NCBI RefSeq assembly: GCF_008327825.1
Contig: NZ_AP019827.1
Coordinates: 1,736,001 to 1,800,000 of the forward strand
Direction: 5' to 3'
DNA length: 64,000 nucleotides
From: Leptotrichia shahii
GTDB lineage: Bacteria > Fusobacteriota > Fusobacteriia > Fusobacteriales > Leptotrichiaceae
Made by a program: the position numbers and the translations under genes. The number at the start of each line of letters is the position of its first letter. Positions within the stretch are counted from its first letter, which is position 1. This document shows, in pieces, positions 16,738 through 26,237 of the stretch. The notes beneath the pieces are model-generated. The model did not search any database, was not told the origin of the DNA, and saw only the letters and a program-made list of their open reading frames with translations.

Positions 16738-17754
16738 TTATTTTTCTAATTCCCTATATGTCTTTTTCAAAATTTCCTCAAAAGATAAATCTGTTTTAAA
16801 TCCAGCAGCTTTTATATGTCCTCCACCACCAAAAATTGAAGCTATCTTATTTACATCATATTTATCATTAGTACGAAAACTTCCCTTTAGAGAGCCATCA
16901 ATATTTTCTCTTACAAAAAGAGAGATTTCCATTCCTTCTATTCTTAACAGCATTTCCGCCGTACCATCTGTATCATCTTTTTCAATTCCCAGTTCCTTCA
17001 TTTTTTCCTGTGTCAAATAATAACTGACAAACTTATATTTTTCGTTAATTTTTTTATTTTTATAAACTTCACCAATTAATTCAACTTTTTTTTCACTAAC
17101 TTGAAAAATAATATTGGCAATTTCATGATTATTTACACCTGCTCCAATTAATTTTGAACAAACAAGAAAAGTTTTTTCTGTAACATTATCATGTCTAAAG
17201 TTTCCAGTATCATTAATTATTCCAAGATACATATACTCAGCAATTTTTTTTGTCAATTCAATACCAAAAATTTCTAAAAATTGATACAAAAGCTCACCTG
17301 TGCTGCAAATATCTTCCACATAGTTAAAATCAGCATGTTCAGTATTACTTATATGATGATCAATATTTATCGACTTCTCACTTAATTTTTTTATTTCCAC
17401 AGCTCTTCCATATCTTTCCTCATTTGCACAATCCAAACTTATGAACAAATCAAATTTTTCATCATTTTGAAAATTTTTATTAAATTCATCATAAAATTTT
17501 TCATAGTTCCAAATTAACTTTGCGTCTTCAAAATATCGCATATATTTAGGCAATTTGTCATCAACAATGATTTTTATATCTTTTTCAATATTATTTTTTT
17601 TACAATACTCGTTTATCATAAAATAAAATGCTAAAACTGAACCAAGTGCATCTCCATCAGGATTAACGTGTACTGTCAAAATGATGCTTTTAGCTGTTTT
17701 TATTTCATTTTCGATTTCTTTTGGTGTAATATTTCCTTTATAATTTTTACTCAT
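16738..17754 (-). CDS. nrnA: DHH-family phosphoesterase, NrnA type
   Basis: A DHH/DHHA1 protein of about 338 residues. HVNPDGDALGS, SLDCAN, NIDHHISN and the C-terminal FGGGGHIKAAGF are the metal-binding and nucleic-acid-binding motifs. NrnA enzymes degrade short RNAs (nano-RNA) and can hydrolyse 3'-phosphoadenosine 5'-phosphate. A TTG at 17781 extends the frame by 9 residues but has no ribosome binding site; the ATG at 17754 matches the usual family N-terminus. It follows the SPOR-domain gene closely, probably in one transcript. Confidence 0.92.
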   Translation of the reverse strand: MSKNYKGNITPKEIENEIKTAKSIILTVHVNPDGDALGSVLAFYFMINEYCKKNNIEKDIKIIVDDKLPKYMRYFEDAKLIWNYEKFYDEFNKNFQNDEKFDLFISLDCANEERYGRAVEIKKLSEKSINIDHHISNTEHADFNYVEDICSTGELLYQFLEIFGIELTKKIAEYMYLGIINDTGNFRHDNVTEKTFLVCSKLIGAGVNNHEIANIIFQVSEKKVELIGEVYKNKKINEKYKFVSYYLTQEKMKELGIEKDDTDGTAEMLLRIEGMEISLFVRENIDGSLKGSFRTNDKYDVNKIASIFGGGGHIKAAGFKTDLSFEEILKKTYRELEK

Positions 17755-17805
17755 AAAATTTATTTTATTCCTATTCTTCAATTTTTTATAATTTTTTCAT
17801 TGCTC

Positions 17806-18627
17806 CTATTTCCCAACTGAACGGATCATATAACCACTGCCTGCTCTTTTAGCTTGATTTTCCATCGCTTTTAGTGTATTAGGATTATCTGTCATATTCG
17901 ACATTACTACATAGGCTGTTTTACCATTTACAGTTGTTTTTTTATAATAAAAGTTTCCACCAAGTTTCTTGGCTATTCCTCTTGCTGAAGCTTCTGTCGT
18001 TACTGAAGCTACTTGAATGTATTTTTTAGATCCTTGATGCTTTTTGGCATTTTCTCTAGCTCGTTTTGCTGCTTCCTCTCTTGCTTTTTTATTTTCTTCT
18101 TCTCTTGCCTGCTGTCTAGCCGCCTCTGCCCTTGCTTGTGCTGCCGCTTGTTCTTTTCTTGCCGCTTCTAACTGTTGCTGTTTTTTTAGTTCAGCTTGTT
18201 TTGCTGCAATTTTTGATTTTTCCTGTTGTTTTTGTTCAGCTAGCTTTTGTTGAGCCTGTTTTTGCATTTCTAATTTTACCTGTTCTTCCTTTTTTTTATT
18301 TTTATCTGCCACTTTGCTATCAGTTTGCTGCTTACTGGTATCTGAATCTTTTTGTAGATCTACAGTTTCTGCGGGTTTAGTTTGCTCTAACTCCTTTGCA
18401 ACCGCTTCATTATTATTTTCTACAACTTGATTTGGTAAAGTCAGATTATTTTTATAATCTTTTGATTTATAAAAATCTTTATTCCGTATTTTCATATCTT
18501 TTGTAACACTTTCAGTTGTAGTTACCTTTGATTTCTTATATCCTGTAACAAGTACTACGCCGTAAACTACAATTGCAACAATTCCTACAGCTCTCATCAC
18601 TTTAAACGGATTTAATCGAAAACTCAT
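17806..18627 (-). CDS. SPOR-domain cell-envelope protein
   Basis: A 273-residue protein. A transmembrane helix at about residues 10-28 (VGIVAIVVYGVVLVTGY) is followed by a charged linker and an Ala/Gln/Lys/Glu-rich coiled-coil segment (about 90-195). The C-terminal 70 residues form a SPOR domain (KKYIQVASVTTEASARGIAK, AYVVMSNM, GYMIRS). SPOR domains bind denuded septal peptidoglycan, so a role at the division site or in wall remodelling is likely. A GAAGGGAG site precedes the ATG. Confidence 0.85.
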   Translation of the reverse strand: MSFRLNPFKVMRAVGIVAIVVYGVVLVTGYKKSKVTTTESVTKDMKIRNKDFYKSKDYKNNLTLPNQVVENNNEAVAKELEQTKPAETVDLQKDSDTSKQQTDSKVADKNKKKEEQVKLEMQKQAQQKLAEQKQQEKSKIAAKQAELKKQQQLEAARKEQAAAQARAEAARQQAREEENKKAREEAAKRARENAKKHQGSKKYIQVASVTTEASARGIAKKLGGNFYYKKTTVNGKTAYVVMSNMTDNPNTLKAMENQAKRAGSGYMIRSVGK

Positions 18628-18704
18628 ATTTTTCTCCCTTCATTTCCTAATTTTTTATATCATAAATTACAATATTATTCTATTTTTCACTAAACTTAGT
18701 ATTA

Positions 18705-19379
18705 TTAAATTATATTTTCCAATATTTTTGTAGAATTTTTTGCTGCTAATTTTACAAAAGTTTCATACTCCATACCAGATTCATCTGTGATTGAATCAGA
18801 AATTGAACGAATTATTAAAAATTTCACACCTAATCTTGTACAGACTTGAGCTACAGCTCCACTTTCCATATCCACGCAAAGTGCTTCAAAATCCTTCCCA
18901 AGCTGAATCTTCAAATCCTTTTTACTCACAAACTGATCTCCAGTCAAAATTCTTCCATAAAATATATGATGATCAAAATCAGATATATTTCCAGTCTTTT
19001 CAATCAGTTCCTTATCCGATTCAAAAGCCCATTCTTTCATTTGTGGAATCTGTCCCATTTTATACCCAAATGCTGTAGCATCAACATCATGCTGAACAAT
19101 ATCACACCCTATAACAACATCTCCAACTTTCAATTTTTCATCCAATGATCCAGCTACCCCAGAAAAAATAACTTCATTTACTTCAAATTTTTCTATTAAT
19201 AAAGTCGCTGTAATTGCGGCATTCACCTTCCCAATTCCAGATTGTACAAAAACAACATCTTTATCATTAAATTTCCCAGTAAAAAAAGATATTCCATTTA
19301 TTACGTTTGACTTAATGTCCTTAATTTCCTTTTTTATTGCTTCAGCTTCTTCAATCACTGCCCCAATAATTCCTATCAT
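18705..19379 (-). CDS. mtnN: 5'-methylthioadenosine/S-adenosylhomocysteine nucleosidase
   Basis: A 224-residue nucleosidase that splits methylthioadenosine and S-adenosylhomocysteine to adenine plus the thio-ribose. It shows MIGIIGAVIEEAEAI, VFVQSGIGKVNAA, FSGVAGSLDE, VDMESGAVAQVC with the substrate-binding Met-Glu, and RSISDSITDE with the catalytic Asp. The start follows a GGAGGAA site. It feeds methionine and purine salvage and, in quorum-sensing species, precursor supply for autoinducer-2; no luxS is in the window. Confidence 0.95.
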   Translation of the reverse strand: MIGIIGAVIEEAEAIKKEIKDIKSNVINGISFFTGKFNDKDVVFVQSGIGKVNAAITATLLIEKFEVNEVIFSGVAGSLDEKLKVGDVVIGCDIVQHDVDATAFGYKMGQIPQMKEWAFESDKELIEKTGNISDFDHHIFYGRILTGDQFVSKKDLKIQLGKDFEALCVDMESGAVAQVCTRLGVKFLIIRSISDSITDESGMEYETFVKLAAKNSTKILENII

Positions 19380-19611
19380 TAACTACTTCCTCCAATTTTT
19401 ATTTTTTCCCAATTTATACTAAATACTCTTGAAATCAAACTCAAAAACTATGACTATCTTACTTAAATCCTAAGTTTATATGATTTTTAATAGTTCAATT
19501 TTAAATAGGTTTGAATATAATTTTAAAGAAATCATATTTTTATAAAATCCAATATATTATATAATATTTGATTATAAAACATAATTAGTATAATATTAGA
19601 ATAACATATTC

Positions 19612-19674
19612 CTACTAAAAAAACAAGGCAAATCATCTAATTTTTGACTAAAAACAAACTAGAATCCTTGCCTT
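19612..19674 (-). terminator. manA terminator
   Basis: On the minus strand AAGGCAA (from 19668-19674) and TTGCCTT (from 19625-19631) enclose a long, partly paired loop and are followed by a T7 run (19617-19623). It lies just after the manA stop. The rest of the 302-base gap (19380-19681) shows no gene. Confidence 0.75.
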
Positions 19675-19681
19675 TATTTAC

Positions 19682-20659
19682 TTAAATTATTGTTCTTAAA
19701 ATTTCAAAATTCCCAACAGTTTTTGTCTTAATTCCAACAGGAATTAAAACTGTTTCACCCTTTTTAACAGAAAGTTCTCCATTGTCTTCCCACACAATTT
19801 TCCCTTCTCCTTCAAGAAACGAGTAAATCGTCATACTTTCAGCATTTGTATCTTCAAAACAACTATTAAATCTTATTTTCTCAATTGAATAATATTCTTT
19901 TTCTATAATATTCTTTCTCAAAATATCTTTTCTATTTTCAGATTCATCAAAATCAGTATTCTTAATTTCTACTTCTTTTCCAAAATCAATCACATCAGCC
20001 GAATCCTGCAAATGCAGTTCCCTTTTCTTCCCATTTTTATCAATTCTGTCAAAATCATAAATTCTATAAGTAACATCTGAATTTTGCTGAATTTCTGCAA
20101 AAATTACACTCCCTTTTAATGAAGCGTGAACTGTACCTGGCGTAATATCAATAAAATCCCCTTTTTTTACAGACTTTTCTTCAAATAATCCATCAAAATC
20201 ATTTTTTTCTACTTTTTCCAAAAATTTTTCCTTTGTAATACCAGGCTTCATTCCCATAATTAAAGTCGCATCATCACTCGCCTCCATTATGTACCAAGAT
20301 TCGCTTTTCCCAAATTCATTATGTTTTTTTAAGGCAGTTTCATCACTTGGATGGACTTGAATAGAAAGTCTGTCATTTACATCCAGATATTTTATAAGAA
20401 GCGGAAATTTATTTGGATATTTTTCATAAACCTTTTTTCCCGTAAGTTCTCCTCTATACTCCTTGTAAATATCATCCAGTCTTTGTCCAGCCAAAGCACC
20501 ATTTTCTACAATACCCATTCCATTAGGATGTGCCGATACTTCCCAAGACTCTCCAATTTTTTTACCTTCAGGCAGCTTCATTCCTAATTTTGTTTCAAAT
20601 TCACGTCCACCCCACACTTTTTCCACAAAAAATTTTTTAAACTTCATCGGATATAACAT
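19682..20659 (-). CDS. manA: Mannose-6-phosphate isomerase, class I
   Basis: A 325-residue cupin enzyme interconverting mannose 6-phosphate and fructose 6-phosphate. It has KVWGGREFE, GESWEVSAHPNG, the metal-binding LSIQVHPSDE, ESWYIM, and DITPGTVHA followed by FAEIQQNSDVTYR. The length equals the short Firmicute-type ManA. AAGGAG lies 9 bases before the ATG at 20659. It is monocistronic, with its own terminator. No PTS genes are adjacent. Confidence 0.95.
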   Translation of the reverse strand: MLYPMKFKKFFVEKVWGGREFETKLGMKLPEGKKIGESWEVSAHPNGMGIVENGALAGQRLDDIYKEYRGELTGKKVYEKYPNKFPLLIKYLDVNDRLSIQVHPSDETALKKHNEFGKSESWYIMEASDDATLIMGMKPGITKEKFLEKVEKNDFDGLFEEKSVKKGDFIDITPGTVHASLKGSVIFAEIQQNSDVTYRIYDFDRIDKNGKKRELHLQDSADVIDFGKEVEIKNTDFDESENRKDILRKNIIEKEYYSIEKIRFNSCFEDTNAESMTIYSFLEGEGKIVWEDNGELSVKKGETVLIPVGIKTKTVGNFEILRTII

Positions 20660-20874
20660 AAAAAATCTCTCCTTATTTATAAATTTCTTTACATTTCTTT
20701 ATTTTATGATAACATTTTGAATTAAATTTTACAATAATATAATAAAAAATTTTACAAAAAAAAACTGTAAATGATATCTGTAAGGAAAAAAGATTTTTTT
20801 ATTTTTGGTGTGTTATCCTCGACTTAAAAAATAATAGACAACTACAATTTGAATTATGATATAAATCATTAATA

Positions 20875-20904
20875 TAAAAACTGCCCTATATTTTAAGGCA
20901 GTTT
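20875..20904 (-). terminator. Terminator of the ECF transporter operon
   Basis: AAACTGCC (20878-20885) and GGCAGTTT (20897-20904) form an 8-bp stem; on the minus strand it is followed by TTTTTATATT. It lies about 85 bases past the last gene of the operon. The remaining gap (20660-20874) holds nothing recognised apart from a weak manA promoter candidate. Confidence 0.75.
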
Positions 20905-20988
20905 AACCAATTTTTCTATCTACAAATGTCTGTTTCTTTACAATTTTATACTATAAAAAAATCTTTACCTATTAATTTGAGAAAATTT

Positions 20989-21786
20989 TTAATAATTTTC
21001 CACAAATTCTGTAACATTTAAAACTTTCTCATCTAATTCCAATTCCCTAGCCAAATCACTAATATACGGCTGTTTCACCATACTTTTCTTCAACGTATCA
21101 AATTGCCAAAAAATATCACATTTATCTCCATCAGCGATAACTTCTCCATTTGTCATTACAATTACCCTGTCAAAATTCTTTACTACAAATTCCATGTCAT
21201 GAGTTATTGTTATAATCGTTTTCCCTTGCTTTTGAAGTTCGTCAATCAAATTATGCAAAACTCTCATTCCTCTAAAATCTTGCCCTGCTGTCGGCTCATC
21301 CATCACAATAACGTCTGAACCCATCCCAATCACTGCGGCTATTGTAACAAATTTTCTCAATGAATATGGCAAGTTATATGGATTTTCTCTTTGGTATTTT
21401 TCAAGTTCTGTTAATTTTATGGCATTTTCTACCATCTTTTTTATTTCATTAGGAGAATATTTTAATTTTTTTGCTCCAAAGGCTATTTCATCATAAACAT
21501 TGTTATGAAATATCTGATCCATTGGATTTTGAAAGACATATCCGACTTTTCGGCTCATTTTGGCAACGGTATACTTCTTTGTATTCCAATCATCTACAAC
21601 AACATCTCCACTTACTGGCTTTAACAACCCATTCAACATTTTTACCATCGTTGTTTTCCCAGCGCCATTTTGCCCAATAATCGCAACTTTCTCCCCTTTT
21701 TTAACTTCAAGAGAAACGTCATTAAGTACATTTTCCGTACCATTAGGATATTTAAAATTCAAATTTTTCATAGTAATAAAACTCAT
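20989..21786 (-). CDS. ECF transporter ATPase with degenerate signature motif
   Basis: A 265-residue ABC ATPase of the energy-coupling factor type. Walker A GQNGAGKT is at 38-45, the Q-loop YVFQNPMDQIF at about 83-93 and Walker B VIVMDEP at 159-165, followed by TAGQD and the switch THDMEF. The ABC signature, normally LSGGQ, reads LPYSLRK at 139-145. The partner ATPase at 22438-23277 has a canonical signature, so the pair has one standard and one altered ATP site. An AAAGGAG site precedes the ATG. It is the last gene of the operon, after the macro-domain gene. Confidence 0.9.
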   Translation of the reverse strand: MSFITMKNLNFKYPNGTENVLNDVSLEVKKGEKVAIIGQNGAGKTTMVKMLNGLLKPVSGDVVVDDWNTKKYTVAKMSRKVGYVFQNPMDQIFHNNVYDEIAFGAKKLKYSPNEIKKMVENAIKLTELEKYQRENPYNLPYSLRKFVTIAAVIGMGSDVIVMDEPTAGQDFRGMRVLHNLIDELQKQGKTIITITHDMEFVVKNFDRVIVMTNGEVIADGDKCDIFWQFDTLKKSMVKQPYISDLARELELDEKVLNVTEFVENY

Positions 21787-21812
21787 AATTATAGCTCCTT
21801 TTAAAATTTTAT

Positions 21813-22376
21813 TTATAAAATCCCTTTCTCTTCCAATAACTTTCTATAAATCTCAAAATTTTCATTTTCAAAACATACAAAATTTACTTTTTCTATAAAA
21901 TCGCTTTTCTCCAAATATTCTACCACAGCGTTAATAGCCGTTTTTGCAGCTAAATCTTTTGGAAATCTATACACTCCAGTCGAGATATTTGGAAAGGAAA
22001 TATTTTTCAGTTTATTTTTTTCAGCCAATTCTAAACTTGAGATATAGGCTTTTTTTAACAGTCTTTCTGCAAACAATTTTGTTTCATTATTTTTTCCTGA
22101 CTGCCAGACAGGTCCAACTGTATGAATTACATTTTTAAATGGCATATTTCCTGCTCTTGTAATAACAGCTTCCCCAACGTTGCATTTCCCTTGAGAATCA
22201 CGTATTTTCATACAATCTTCTGTTATTTCTCTTCCGCCTTTTCTATGAATTGCACCATCAACACCACTGCCTCCAAGCAAGGAAGAATTTGCGGCATTAA
22301 CAATCACATCAGCAGGATATTCGGTAATATCGCCTTTTACAAGAACGATTCTATTTTTTAAATCTTTTGGTTTCAT
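21813..22376 (-). CDS. Macro-domain protein, O-acetyl-ADP-ribose deacetylase type
   Basis: A 187-residue single macro domain: [54 protein letters not shown] and [12 protein letters not shown]. These motifs match the YmdB/MacroD class that hydrolyses O-acetyl-ADP-ribose or mono-ADP-ribose on proteins. It is inserted between the two ATPase genes of an ECF transporter, in the same direction with short gaps (26 and 61 bases), so it is co-transcribed. A link with the imported vitamin or nucleotide metabolism is possible but unproven. Confidence 0.92.
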   Translation of the reverse strand: MKPKDLKNRIVLVKGDITEYPADVIVNAANSSLLGGSGVDGAIHRKGGREITEDCMKIRDSQGKCNVGEAVITRAGNMPFKNVIHTVGPVWQSGKNNETKLFAERLLKKAYISSLELAEKNKLKNISFPNISTGVYRFPKDLAAKTAINAVVEYLEKSDFIEKVNFVCFENENFEIYRKLLEEKGIL

Positions 22377-22437
22377 AATTTTTCCTTTTAAATAAATATT
22401 TTTAAGATTTGCTTAACAATTTTTATTTTTTATTACT

Positions 22438-23277
22438 TTATTTTTTCAATAACTCCACTGTTTTTTCCTTTGTTATAGGAATTTCTTCAAGCTCAACTTT
22501 TCCTGTTTTTTCAAGTTCATAGGCAAGTATCGAATACTGTGTCATACCAATTTCCTTTTCCAGCAAGATTTTATTATTTAAAACTTCCTTAGCTTTTCCG
22601 CTCAAAATTATTTCCCCTTCATCAAGAACAAGGATATTTTGGGCATATTCTGCAATAAGTTCAAGTTTATGTTCAACCAGAATTATTGTTTTTCCCTCAT
22701 TTGCCATTAAATTTATAATTTTAAAAATATCTTCTGTTCCTTTTGGATCAAGCTGTGAAGTTGGCTCATCAATGACTAGAACATCAGGATTCATTGCGAT
22801 AATTGAGGCAAGTGCCACTCTTTGCTTTTGTCCGCCAGACAAATCATAAGGATTTCTGTCACGCAGCTTTTCAATTTCAAGCAGTTTCAATATTTCTTCA
22901 ACCCTAGAAATTATTTCTTCTTTCTCTAATCCTAAATTTTCGAGCCCATAAGCAATTTCCTCAAAAACGGTATCTTTTACTCCGCTAATTTGCGTAAACG
23001 GATTCTGAAATACAAATCCAATCTTCTGCACAAGTTCCTTTTGAGAATAATTTTTCAGCTCTTTATCTTCCAGCGTTATTTTTCCTGTCAGTTCCCCTTT
23101 GTAGAAATCAGGCACGAACCGCCTTAACATATTACAAAATGTCGTTTTCCCACTCCCATTTTTTCCAATTACAGCCCAAAATTCGCCTTTTTTTATCTCG
23201 ATATTAATATTTTTCAAGGCTTGTTTGTCTTCAAGCGGATATTTGTAGTTCACATTTTCTATTTTGAAATAACCCAT
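22438..23277 (-). CDS. ECF transporter ATPase with canonical signature motif
   Basis: An ABC ATPase of about 279 residues. It has Walker A GKNGSGKTT, Q-loop GFVFQNPFTQ, the signature LSGGQKQRV, Walker B VLVIDEPTSQLD and the switch VEHKLE. It powers the ECF module with EcfT (23259-24014) and the second ATPase. The frame extends to a GTG at 23298, but GGAGG lies 5 bases before the ATG at 23277, which is preferred; the gene then overlaps ecfT by 19 bases, so translation is coupled. Confidence 0.92.
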   Translation of the reverse strand: MGYFKIENVNYKYPLEDKQALKNINIEIKKGEFWAVIGKNGSGKTTFCNMLRRFVPDFYKGELTGKITLEDKELKNYSQKELVQKIGFVFQNPFTQISGVKDTVFEEIAYGLENLGLEKEEIISRVEEILKLLEIEKLRDRNPYDLSGGQKQRVALASIIAMNPDVLVIDEPTSQLDPKGTEDIFKIINLMANEGKTIILVEHKLELIAEYAQNILVLDEGEIILSGKAKEVLNNKILLEKEIGMTQYSILAYELEKTGKVELEEIPITKEKTVELLKK

Positions 23278-24014
23278 AACACCCTCCATACAATACACAG
23301 CACTATAAAAATGGCCAGCATAATTTTCATAATTTTATCATTTTTTGTTTCTTTAATATCGTATAATATTGTTCTCTTTTCTCCAACAGAAAATCCACGT
23401 GATTCTAATGTAATTGCCCGCTCTTCTGTATTTGCAATGGAAGAAAGTACAAGCGGAATAAATATGGGAATTAGCGCTTTTGCCCTGACAAGGATATTTC
23501 CTTCAGTTTCAATTCCCCTCGCCTTTTGCGAATCCATAATGACATTTGCTTGCTTTTTCATTTCGGGTATCGTTTGCAAAGTAAGCATTAAAATAAATGC
23601 AGCTTTCGGATTTAATCCTTTTTTTTCAAGTGCAAGAGTAAAGTCTTTTATTGGAGTTATTAAAGTCAGCATTGTTAAAGCGCTTACAATTGCCGTTAAT
23701 TTAGATGTCAAACCTACAGCTTTCATTACTCCTTCCTTATAAACTGAAATAAATCCAAATTTTACCCATACCTCACCTGCTGGTATAAAAAGGCTTTGAA
23801 TAATAAATATCGCTGTAAAAAGCCAAAATAAACTTAAAAATATTCTTTTACTATAAACTTTCAATTTATTTTCAAAAGAAACTATAATTCCACAAATTAT
23901 TATCATTGAATAATCATAAATGTGACTTGGAGCAATAAATGCTGATATTATCAATGTTAAAGCCAAATATAGTTTTGTCAGCGGGTAAAGCTTTTTAAAA
24001 AAATCTTTTTTCAT
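23259..24014 (-). CDS. ecfT: ECF transporter transmembrane protein EcfT
   Basis: A 251-residue integral membrane scaffold with about five helices. The cytoplasmic coupling helices carry the two Ala/Ser-Arg-Gly signatures, SQKARGIETEG and TLESRGFSVGE, that bind the two ATPases. It overlaps the ATPase gene downstream and lies 26 bases after the S component. Together these make a group with a dedicated S component. Confidence 0.92.
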   Translation of the reverse strand: MKKDFFKKLYPLTKLYLALTLIISAFIAPSHIYDYSMIIICGIIVSFENKLKVYSKRIFLSLFWLFTAIFIIQSLFIPAGEVWVKFGFISVYKEGVMKAVGLTSKLTAIVSALTMLTLITPIKDFTLALEKKGLNPKAAFILMLTLQTIPEMKKQANVIMDSQKARGIETEGNILVRAKALIPIFIPLVLSSIANTEERAITLESRGFSVGEKRTILYDIKETKNDKIMKIMLAIFIVLCIVWRVLWVISK

Positions 24015-24040
24015 AATTTATTTATTTTCCTTGTTTTTAT

Positions 24041-24643
24041 TTATATTCTATCCTTTTGATTATTTATATAATTTTCTCCATATTTGAATTTTATCAAATA
24101 TCTAGGCGACATTGCTTTAATTATTGCCATTGCAACTATTGCTGTTATAATTTTGTCGGTTGTTTCTGTAATAAAATTCGTACTAAAAACAGCTGTCCAA
24201 ATATTTTGACCTGTTGCTAGGAAAAATGCAGTTACTCCAAATGTGGAATTTCCAGTATTTCCACCATAAACCATTACTATTATTGGTGCAGATACAACTA
24301 TTGCAATAAATACAAGGCAAAATGCACATACTAATGTTTTTATTACAATATTTTTCATTCTAAATCTTGCTAAAAATCCCATAGCAAGTGCCATAATTAC
24401 TGCCACTGGTATAAATGCAAAATATTCAGGAGAAAAACTTCCTGTAATTAAACTTGTAATAACAGCGGTTACAATTCCAACCCAAGGTCCTGCTATAAGG
24501 CTGATAAATACTGTTCCAATTGAATCTAGAAATATTGGAACTTGTAGTAATTTAATAAGTCCAAAACCTGTAAAATTAATAGCTACTGCTACTGGTATCA
24601 ACAAACTTGACATTAAAGAAAAATCCTCTTTTAAACTTTTCAT
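24041..24643 (-). CDS. ECF transporter substrate-specificity (S) component
   Basis: A 200-residue hydrophobic protein with about six helices: LLIPVAVAINFTGFGL, FLDSIGTVFISLIAGPWVGI, SLITGSFSPEYFAFIPVAV and later segments. The first position in the operon, size and topology match ECF S components. It lacks recognised signatures for riboflavin, biotin, thiamin or cobalt binding, so the substrate is unknown. No riboswitch is visible upstream. An AAGGAGG site precedes the ATG. Confidence 0.8.
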   Translation of the reverse strand: MKSLKEDFSLMSSLLIPVAVAINFTGFGLIKLLQVPIFLDSIGTVFISLIAGPWVGIVTAVITSLITGSFSPEYFAFIPVAVIMALAMGFLARFRMKNIVIKTLVCAFCLVFIAIVVSAPIIVMVYGGNTGNSTFGVTAFFLATGQNIWTAVFSTNFITETTDKIITAIVAMAIIKAMSPRYLIKFKYGENYINNQKDRI

Positions 24644-24673
24644 TTTTCTGCCTCCTTAAAATTTATTTATTAT

Positions 24674-24702
24674 ATTTTAAAACATATTTGTTAATATTTC
24701 AA
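24674..24702 (-). promoter_or_regulatory. Promoter of the ECF transporter operon
   Basis: On the minus strand TTGAAA (24697-24702) and TAAAAT (24674-24679) are spaced by 17 bases, about 30 bases before the S-component ATG. Confidence 0.6.
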
Positions 24703-24767
24703 CCTTTAAGAAGAATTTTTTTTACTTTTTTAACAATTATTTTAATTTTTATTAGATTTATTTTATG

Positions 24768-25430
24768 CTAAAAATACATTTTCTTAAACAAAACTGGGCA
24801 AACTTCCTTCATACTGCTTGGAAATTGTGTACACCAGTGAAATGTTATTTTTGGATATTTTTTATTTATGTAGCCTATTTTTCTTTTATATTCATTTAAT
24901 TTTTTATTATAACTGTCAATAAAATCATCTCTAAAAATGGTTTTACCGTTAATTTTAATAATTTCTTTATTTAAAATATTATGTGAATTATTTTTTCTAG
25001 CAAAGGCATAAGCTGAAATGAAAGCAAAATTTTCATTTTCAAAATAATTCGTCATAAATTTTGTCTCAAATGATATATTGATATATTCTGACAAATTATC
25101 CTGATTTTTCATAATTGAATAAAATATCTTTTCCCCTTGTGAAATAAGCCAAAGTCTGAAAAAATCAAAACTCCAGCTCGCAGTATCACCATTTACAAGA
25201 TACGAAGCACACCATAATTTTTCATTATAGCTTTCCCGCATTAACTCAAAAGTGATTATTTCAAAATCAAAAATTTCTTCATCTGTTTTTTTAGATAGAA
25301 TATCTATCAAATAATCTATAAATTCATTATTATTTTTAGCCTTTTCATGCGAAATAAAAATATATTTCCAAAAGTCTTCCCTTTTCATTTTAAGTTTTAT
25401 TTCATCAGTTTTTTTTATTTTTATAAGCAT
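24768..25430 (-). CDS. DUF4240 domain protein
   Basis: A 220-residue protein. MKREDFWKYIFISHEKAK starts a DUF4240 domain that continues through LWCASYLVNGDTASWSFD, FRLWLISQGEKIFYSI and NLSEYI. DUF4240 proteins are widespread in bacteria and have no known function; some are linked to WGR-domain proteins. The C-terminal 70 residues are extra and unassigned. A GGGGAG site lies 11 bases before the ATG at 25430; an internal ATG at 25388 would start directly at the domain. It follows the DUF2278 gene by 20 bases, so they are co-transcribed. Confidence 0.82.
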   Translation of the reverse strand: MLIKIKKTDEIKLKMKREDFWKYIFISHEKAKNNNEFIDYLIDILSKKTDEEIFDFEIITFELMRESYNEKLWCASYLVNGDTASWSFDFFRLWLISQGEKIFYSIMKNQDNLSEYINISFETKFMTNYFENENFAFISAYAFARKNNSHNILNKEIIKINGKTIFRDDFIDSYNKKLNEYKRKIGYINKKYPKITFHWCTQFPSSMKEVCPVLFKKMYF

Positions 25431-25450
25431 TTTTTATCACACTCCCCTTT

Positions 25451-26053
25451 TTAAAAACTTTCATCTAGACTTTGAGTAATAAATGCAATAAATATGGCTG
25501 TAATCCTATTGCTTTTTCTATTTCTAAAAAATAATCCACCATCTGAATATTTGGCATCATTTTTTCTAAATTTGTCTGTACTCCCCTGATTTAAATGAAT
25601 ATCATGTAACCCTTTCCCATTAGCATAAAGCCTCCCAAATGCAAATACCTCATAATTTTCATTATTTTTAGCCTTTTCAACATATTTTTCAATAATTCCT
25701 GTCAAATATACATGCTTTTCATCAAATCCCTTCATCTGAATCATTTTATTATGTGAAAATAATTTCATTCTGACATAATCCAAGCACAAATTCTCATTAC
25801 ACTCTGTAATTCCAGATTTTTGTAATAACATCTTAGAAATTACACTTTCTTCACAAAAATAATTTTTCCTGTAATATACCTTCAAATTTGAAGAAATAAT
25901 CTCATTTTTCTTCTCATAAATGCTCCCAATATTAATCGCCAAATCATACTTCTTCCCATTTTTATCTACAGCTACAATATGATAATGAGCCCTTTTGTCA
26001 AAATCATACCATTTATCAACAATCTTCCCTCTAAACATAACATATTTTTCCAT
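25451..26053 (-). CDS. DUF2278 (YukJ-like) protein
   Basis: A 200-residue protein. It starts YVMFRGKIVDKWYDFDKRAH, has HYHIVAVDKNG, YDLAINIGS, and near the C-terminus GLHDIHLNQGS, DGGLFF and AIFIAFITQSLDE. These are the conserved positions of the YukJ/DUF2278 family, which has an unknown function; family members often carry a C-terminal extension absent here. GAGGA precedes the ATG. It heads a two-gene unit with the DUF4240 protein. Confidence 0.82.
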   Translation of the reverse strand: MEKYVMFRGKIVDKWYDFDKRAHYHIVAVDKNGKKYDLAINIGSIYEKKNEIISSNLKVYYRKNYFCEESVISKMLLQKSGITECNENLCLDYVRMKLFSHNKMIQMKGFDEKHVYLTGIIEKYVEKAKNNENYEVFAFGRLYANGKGLHDIHLNQGSTDKFRKNDAKYSDGGLFFRNRKSNRITAIFIAFITQSLDESF

Positions 26054-26237
26054 ATTTTCCTCTTTTTTAACTCATAGTCAATTCTTTTTAGCAAAACTAT
26101 TACCAAAAATTTCTGTTTTTTCTAATAGAACTTAGTATTATATAAACTTTTATTATCAAAATAGATTTTCCCTATTATAAGTATAACATATTTTTTCAAA
26201 AATAAAAGAGAGATAATATTTTTATTAATTTAAATAA

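Noticed and set aside
18044-18380. Plus-strand frames opposite the SPOR-protein gene
   Set aside because: Ser/Ala/Phe/Cys- and Leu/Val-rich translations are antisense images of the Lys/Glu/Ala/Gln coiled-coil segment.
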